From positions 1-52,713 of the forward strand of contig JAFSIZ010000089.1 in NCBI GenBank assembly GCA_017439555.1: a stretch of 52,713 nucleotides of DNA, in the 5' to 3' direction. Position numbers and translations under genes: made by a program. Source of the DNA: Oscillospiraceae bacterium (GTDB lineage Bacteria > Bacillota > Clostridia > Oscillospirales > JAAYXM01). Of this stretch, positions 52,005-52,713 are shown in pieces. Positions within the stretch are counted from its first letter, which is position 1; every line of letters begins with the position of its first letter. The notes below the pieces were generated by a model. It did not search any database and was not told the DNA's origin. It was given only the letters and a program-made list of their open reading frames with translations.

Positions 52005-52713
52005 AAAGATTTATAGCTCTTATTCTTTCGATTATACTTCTTTTATCAGCATGTTCGCACACGCCATCAACGCCGGAAGAAACCTGCAGACTCTATTATT
52101 TTTCCTCTGATTCAAGCGGCGCTCTTCATACTTTGGAAGAAAAAATACCTGATGCGTCGCAAGAGGACATCATTCGCGATATTTACTCAAAGCTTTGCTC
52201 CCCAAAAAGCAAAAAGCTTGTTTCAATGATTCCTGCAGGAATCAAGCTTGAATCCCAGAGTATTGCCGGCGGTATATGTGCAATCACACTCTCAGAAAAA
52301 TACACAGAGCTTCCGGAATATACAAAGTCAATTGTAGACACCTGTCTTACTAAAACCTTCTGCAGCCTGACTTATATTGACCGCATCATTATAATGAGCG
52401 GAAACGAGAGCTTTGAGTTTTCAGACGGTGACTTTATTACTTCCACACCAAGCACACACTATGACTCATATACCGTTAACCTCTATTTTGCCAACGAAAC
52501 ATTTGACGCTCTTTGTGCAGACAGCGAGATTATATTCCCGACCCCCGGCGAAACCCTCGAACACGCAGTTGTCTCAAAGCTCCTGAATGGTCCGGAATCC
52601 GATAAGATGCGCAGGGCTATTCCTGTCGGCACACGGATCAATAATATTTATGTTTCCGAAGAGGGCGTTTGCGGCATCGATTTCTCACGTGCATTTATCG
52701 ATAATGTGTCGCA
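52001..52713 (+). CDS. Lipoprotein with GerMN domains, partial
   Basis: Starts at ATG 52001 and runs off the window (237 codons visible). The lipoprotein signal MKRFIALILSIILLLSAC has the lipobox LLSAC. Two GerMN-like segments follow: YYFSSDSSGALHTLEEKIPDASQEDIIRDIYSKL and FPTPGETLEHAVVSKLLNGPESDKMRRAIPVGTRINNIYV. The family includes GerM and the LpqB lipoprotein of the MtrAB system. It is translated from the end of the kinase gene (ATGA overlap). Downstream extent unknown. Confidence 0.88.
   Translation, partial: MKRFIALILSIILLLSACSHTPSTPEETCRLYYFSSDSSGALHTLEEKIPDASQEDIIRDIYSKLCSPKSKKLVSMIPAGIKLESQSIAGGICAITLSEKYTELPEYTKSIVDTCLTKTFCSLTYIDRIIIMSGNESFEFSDGDFITSTPSTHYDSYTVNLYFANETFDALCADSEIIFPTPGETLEHAVVSKLLNGPESDKMRRAIPVGTRINNIYVSEEGVCGIDFSRAFIDNVS

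Noticed and set aside
1..52713. CRISPR arrays, tRNA or rRNA genes
   Set aside because: No regularly spaced identical repeats with unique spacers, no cloverleaf with TTCGA-type arms and no rRNA stretch was seen by eye; short tRNAs could still be missed without a model search.

Overview
The window looks like chromosomal DNA from a low-to-moderate GC, Gram-positive, spore-former-related anaerobe of the class Clostridia (Oscillospiraceae/Ruminococcaceae-like). The grounds are SpoVG, RicT/YaaT, a DarA-HolB-RicT block, a GerMN lipoprotein, FemAB- and LCP-type wall enzymes, an LplB/LplC-type sugar ABC importer, strong AGGAGG ribosome sites and TTGACA/TATAAT promoters. No rRNA, tRNA, CRISPR array, phage module or intact transposase was recognised.

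Region 1 (1-9382, minus strand) is a de novo purine operon, purE-purC-purF-purM-purN-purO-purH(AICARFT only)-purD-purL(partial). One near-consensus promoter drives it through a ZTP-type (pfl) riboswitch whose 3' end forms a terminator. PurH is split into a stand-alone transformylase and a PurO-type cyclohydrolase. PurF has Gly where the glutaminase nucleophile Cys should be. Region 2 (9440-13830, minus strand) is AT-richer and looks acquired. It holds an ECF-type S component broken by a one-base shift in a T run, a LarA-family nickel racemase, a glycerate kinase whose canonical start is also displaced at an A run, and an anchored unknown protein. Degenerate copies of one intergenic repeat lie between and beside these genes.

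Region 3 (13850-28020) has murC, a CPBP protease-like protein and a GNAT-like acyltransferase (minus); spoVG and an MGDG-synthase-like glycosyltransferase (plus); a membrane acyltransferase; two LplC/LplB permeases downstream of a membrane-sensor AraC regulator; then an aminotransferase-trpS-tagO operon. Region 4 (28020-29430) carries a beta-propeller protein gene inside an inverted-repeat-bounded AT-rich cassette. Region 5 (29430-37676) has a TIM-barrel sugar isomerase, an S1-domain protein, an LCP ligase, a KDPG aldolase-VOC fusion, argG-argH behind an ArgR-like operator pair, and a GH30 glycosidase.

Region 6 (37690-43560) pairs a small membrane protein with a condensation-like acyltransferase, then a ROK regulator and HAD phosphatase diverging from a NodB-like barrel protein. 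Region 7 (43630-52713) is cell envelope and signalling: FemAB ligase plus alanine racemase-like protein, darA-holB-ricT, a convergent D,D-carboxypeptidase, a ComEA-like protein, and a response regulator-histidine kinase-GerMN lipoprotein triad resembling MtrA-MtrB-LpqB in layout.

Most assignments come from recognising motifs in translated sequence without database searches. Promoter, operator and terminator calls are by eye.
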